From JBBTCX01 sp964494205 (GTDB taxonomy: Bacteria; Planctomycetota; Phycisphaerae; UBA1845), in assembly GCA_964494205.1 (NCBI GenBank), contig CAZBRD010000018.1:1-64000 (forward strand): 64,000 bases of DNA. Direction: 5' to 3'. The translations under genes were made by a program, and so were the position numbers. This document shows positions 63,683-64,000 of the stretch, in pieces. The stretch's first letter is position 1, and every line of letters begins with the position of its first letter. The notes beneath the pieces were generated by a model that saw only the letters and a list, made by a program, of their open reading frames with translations, had not been told where the DNA came from and searched no databases.

Positions 63683-64000
63683 CTTGTACGACAATGCAAG
63701 CCTGTTGCCGCGCATCGAGGCGAGTTTCAAAAAAGGCGAAAGAATCTGCCATACAATGGGATTCGGCGAGACTCGCGCCGTCTGCGGTGAACTGATCTAG
63801 ACCTACCAAACCTGTAAAGTCCTGCTTCCAGCAAAGTCTCCAAAATACCGTTGCATTCGGCCAATTTCGCCGTGTACAGGTTCCCAGCAGCTCGGTAACA
63901 TAGGAACTATCTTTCGGGCTGTGGGGATCTTGCGACGCGATAGGTCTTAGGATGAGGTTTGAACGGACTCGTCGCCGTGGTGATCCCACTTTCGAAAACG

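Noticed and set aside
63585..63989. 134-residue minus-strand open frame at the window end
   Set aside because: It overlaps the 3' end of the S9 peptidase gene and has no recognisable feature.

Overview
The window looks like chromosomal DNA of a planctomycete, probably one of the Phycisphaerae-like or deep Planctomycetota lineages. This is inferred from gene content, not from a marker gene. The signs are NPCBM and DUF4091 proteins, several secreted proteins ending in dockerin-like Asp/Asn repeats, pseudopilin-like proteins with N-terminal methylation motifs, a long MoxR/DUF58/VWA operon, PIG-L and XrtA-type deacetylases, and many short palindromic repeats between genes. No rRNA, integrase, transposase or CRISPR array was seen. 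The single RNA gene is tRNA-Phe.

Layout. Bases 1-3119 hold a terminator, repeats, a P1B-4-type metal ATPase, two small membrane proteins and an FmdB zinc ribbon. Bases 3339-6205 (+) run lipoprotein, truB and a GH3-type acyl-acid amido synthetase. Bases 6206-7962 (-) are a metallophosphatase overlapping a Ser/Thr kinase. Bases 8157-13188 (-) hold an RnfD/NqrB-like membrane protein with a Sel1 tail and a large TPR protein with an HExxH protease module. Bases 13493-17078 are housekeeping enzymes: MazG-like, PIG-L, GNAT and a polysaccharide deacetylase. Bases 17079-23516 are repeat-rich and carry a sialidase-like BNR protein, a pseudopilin-like protein and a DUF4091 lipoprotein. Bases 23567-28187 hold a Pro-rich membrane protein, lysA, rnhA and a GT-C-like membrane protein. 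Bases 28404-35372 hold three more exported proteins, a second pseudopilin-like protein, a zinc-ribbon membrane protein and an ABC1/UbiB kinase.

From 49579 down to 35972 (-) lies an apparent eight-gene operon: MoxR ATPase, DUF58, BatA-like VWA, VWA/GATase-like, DUF4175-like coiled-coil membrane protein, small exported protein, alpha/alpha-toroid protein and NPCBM protein. A LOG-family protein lies upstream. The set suggests an envelope-associated assembly or surveillance machine, in which MoxR probably remodels VWA clients and the last three products act outside the membrane.

Bases 50682-53406 are an accessory patch: a P-loop kinase-like protein, a RimJ/L acetyltransferase, a small anchored protein and many perfect hairpins. 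Bases 53407-58198 hold two large polytopic GT-C-like glycosyltransferase candidates, each fused to a C-terminal NPCBM domain. They are followed by an RsbW/RsbV-type pair, tRNA-Phe, an MFS transporter, a CPXCG protein and an S9 peptidase. The most unusual features are the NPCBM-fused glycosyltransferases, the hairpin family with a constant CT-GAA-AG centre and changing stems, the same-orientation repeat placed 5' of four minus-strand genes, and a likely AUU start codon.
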